6,881 nt of DNA from Candidatus Competibacteraceae bacterium (lineage in GTDB: Bacteria; Pseudomonadota; Gammaproteobacteria; Competibacterales; Competibacteraceae): contig JAAUQA010000169.1 in the NCBI GenBank assembly GCA_012032855.1, positions 1 through 6,881 of the forward strand, given 5' to 3'. The position numbers and the translations under genes are program-made. The notes under the pieces are model-generated. The model saw nothing but the letters and a program-made list of their open reading frames with translations. It was not told the origin of the DNA and ran no database searches. How positions within the stretch are numbered: position 1 is the first letter of the stretch; each line of letters starts with the position of its first letter. Of this stretch, positions 5,888 through 6,881 are shown in pieces.

Positions 5888-6290
5888 ACGAGCAACCCAT
5901 TATCAGAGTCAGCGATGTGATGGACACCAATGTCGTCATCGTAGAGCGTTTGTTAACGGTACAAGAAGCGCTGCATACGATGAAAGAAAAAAAAGTGGCG
6001 GCGCTGATTGTTAACCGACGCGACAAGGACGATGAATACGGCATGGTGGTGTTGTCGGATATTTCCAAAAAAGTGCTGGCGCTGGATCGTTCCCCTAAAC
6101 GGGTTAACATCTACGAAATCATGGCCAAACCGGTGATCTGTGTGCGCGCCAATATGGATATCCGGTATTGCGCGCGTTTGTTCAATAATTTCGGTCTGAA
6201 TTTCGCCCTGTTTTAGAAAACGAGGACATTGTCGGTGTGGTCAGCAACGCCGAGATTGCCCTGCATAGTTTTCTGGATGAAACGCATTGA
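5884..6290 (+). CDS. Single CBS-pair protein, one apparent frameshift
   Basis: This is a stand-alone CBS-domain protein of about 135 residues after correction. CBS pairs bind adenosyl ligands (AMP, ADP, ATP, SAM) and often regulate transporters and channels. The first repeat spans about residues 8-68 (VSDVMDTNVVIVERLLTVQE through YGMVVLSDI); the second spans about 75-130 (VNIYEIMAKPVICVRANMD onward). In the raw frame the protein stops at 6216 after NFALF. Adding one C to the CCC at 6206-6208 gives NFAPVLENEDIVGVVSNAEI and a stop at 6288-6290, which completes the second CBS motif, so a deletion is the best explanation. The ATG at 5884 overlaps the P-II-like stop by four bases (ATGA), indicating tight coupling of two candidate nucleotide sensors. 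It has no catalytic domain and no membrane segment and probably acts by binding a partner, most simply one of the adjacent membrane proteins. Confidence 0.85.
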
Positions 6291-6308
6291 CTCAATTTGG
6301 AATGCCCT

Positions 6309-6881
6309 ATGTCGCTGTTATTGAATATCCAGTTGTTGCCGCAATGGCTGGCCCTCTCCCTGATCGTTGTTGTTTTCGTAGCATTCTCGATCGCCGGTTT
6401 TTTAATTGTCCACCGCTTCATCCCGGTTGCAGTCAGACAGATTCACAATGACATCGCCGGTTTCGTGTTCGCAACCCTGGGGGTAACCTATGGCGTATTG
6501 CTGGGCTTTGTGGTGTTTGTCGTGTGGGGACAATATGACGAGGCTAAAACTAATATGCAGAACGAAAGCAGCTTTATGCTGGTTCTGCATAAAAACATCA
6601 AGGTCTATCCGGATAAACAGGCATCCGAGCAGATGACACAGGGTCTGGTGACATTCATTCGTCAGGCCATTGAAGAACGCAGTGCCGCCATTGTCGAAGG
6701 TCCCTCCGGCCGCGCATCGCAGACGATGGATCAGCTGCTGGCCCTCGTCGATAATCTAGTTCCATCTAGTGGCCACGAACAAATTCTTTACTATCAAATT
6801 CTTGAACATTTGAATAATCTGATCAAGTTGCGCAGTCTCCGTTTGGACGCGTTGCGTGAACATTCCCCCAGTATTGTCTGG
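6309..6881 (+). CDS. DUF4239 (bestrophin-like) membrane protein, 3' truncated by window end
   Basis: This frame starts at ATG 6309, with GGA (6299-6301) seven bases upstream, and stays open for 191 codons to the last base of the window, so the C-terminus is missing. It begins 18 bases after the corrected CBS stop and so belongs to the same operon. Two membrane segments are visible: about residues 14-35 (LALSLIVVVFVAFSIAGFLI) and about 49-73 (IAGFVFATLGVTYGVLLGFV and following). Between them lies HNDIAGFVFATLGVTYGVLL, a hallmark of DUF4239, followed by VVWGQYDEAKTNMQNESS. A long soluble helical region follows (about 75-191). DUF4239 is considered distantly bestrophin-like, a family of anion channels, but its own function is not established. 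The family is usually about 250 residues, so perhaps 60 are missing, likely including a C-terminal membrane pair. Confidence 0.8.
   Translation, partial: MSLLLNIQLLPQWLALSLIVVVFVAFSIAGFLIVHRFIPVAVRQIHNDIAGFVFATLGVTYGVLLGFVVFVVWGQYDEAKTNMQNESSFMLVLHKNIKVYPDKQASEQMTQGLVTFIRQAIEERSAAIVEGPSGRASQTMDQLLALVDNLVPSSGHEQILYYQILEHLNNLIKLRSLRLDALREHSPSIVW

Noticed and set aside
1..6881. CRISPR array, tRNA or rRNA genes
   Set aside because: No regularly spaced repeat array beyond the three to four IS-like units and no tRNA or rRNA signature sequence was seen on either strand.

Overview
The window looks like a chromosomal segment of a gammaproteobacterium. IscR keeps the enterobacterial spacing of its cluster ligands (C92, C98, C104, H107). 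A DUF1249 (YqiB-type) gene is present, and that family is essentially gammaproteobacterial. The other proteins fit a marine, halophilic or sulfur-oxidising lineage such as Chromatiales or Thiotrichales, but I cannot fix the order from sequence alone.

Layout. Positions 1-980 look like accessory DNA: an AT-rich unknown gene (9-386, possibly open at the window edge), an 87-residue unknown gene on the minus strand (530-793), and a cluster of about 20-bp repeats resembling an insertion-sequence end (910-982). Positions 983-1376 are non-coding and carry several hairpins. Next come a FabH-like beta-ketoacyl-ACP synthase III (1377-2505, plus), a convergent iscR (2595-3071, minus) with its own IscR-type promoter, and a DUF1249 gene (3283-3746, minus). 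The right half is one tight plus-strand operon of five genes: two paralogous DUF1538 membrane proteins (umpA, umpB), a small P-II-like protein, a single-CBS-pair protein, and a DUF4239 (bestrophin-like) membrane protein that runs off the window.

How the genes may work together. DUF1538 pairs have been described as two-component Na+(Li+,K+)/H+ antiporters (UmpAB, Halomonas; recalled, not looked up). Here the pair is coupled to two small soluble proteins of adenine-nucleotide-sensing families (P-II and CBS) and to a second membrane protein. The simplest reading is a cation/proton antiporter whose activity is gated by cellular energy state, possibly with an accessory channel-like partner. This is the most interesting system in the window.

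Sequence quality. Four recognisable genes (FabH-like, DUF1249, umpA, CBS) are each interrupted by apparent single-base deletions, five in all and mostly in homopolymer runs. Their reading continues with full family similarity in the next frame. I treat these as probable sequencing or assembly indels and give corrected gene spans; genuine pseudogenes are the alternative.
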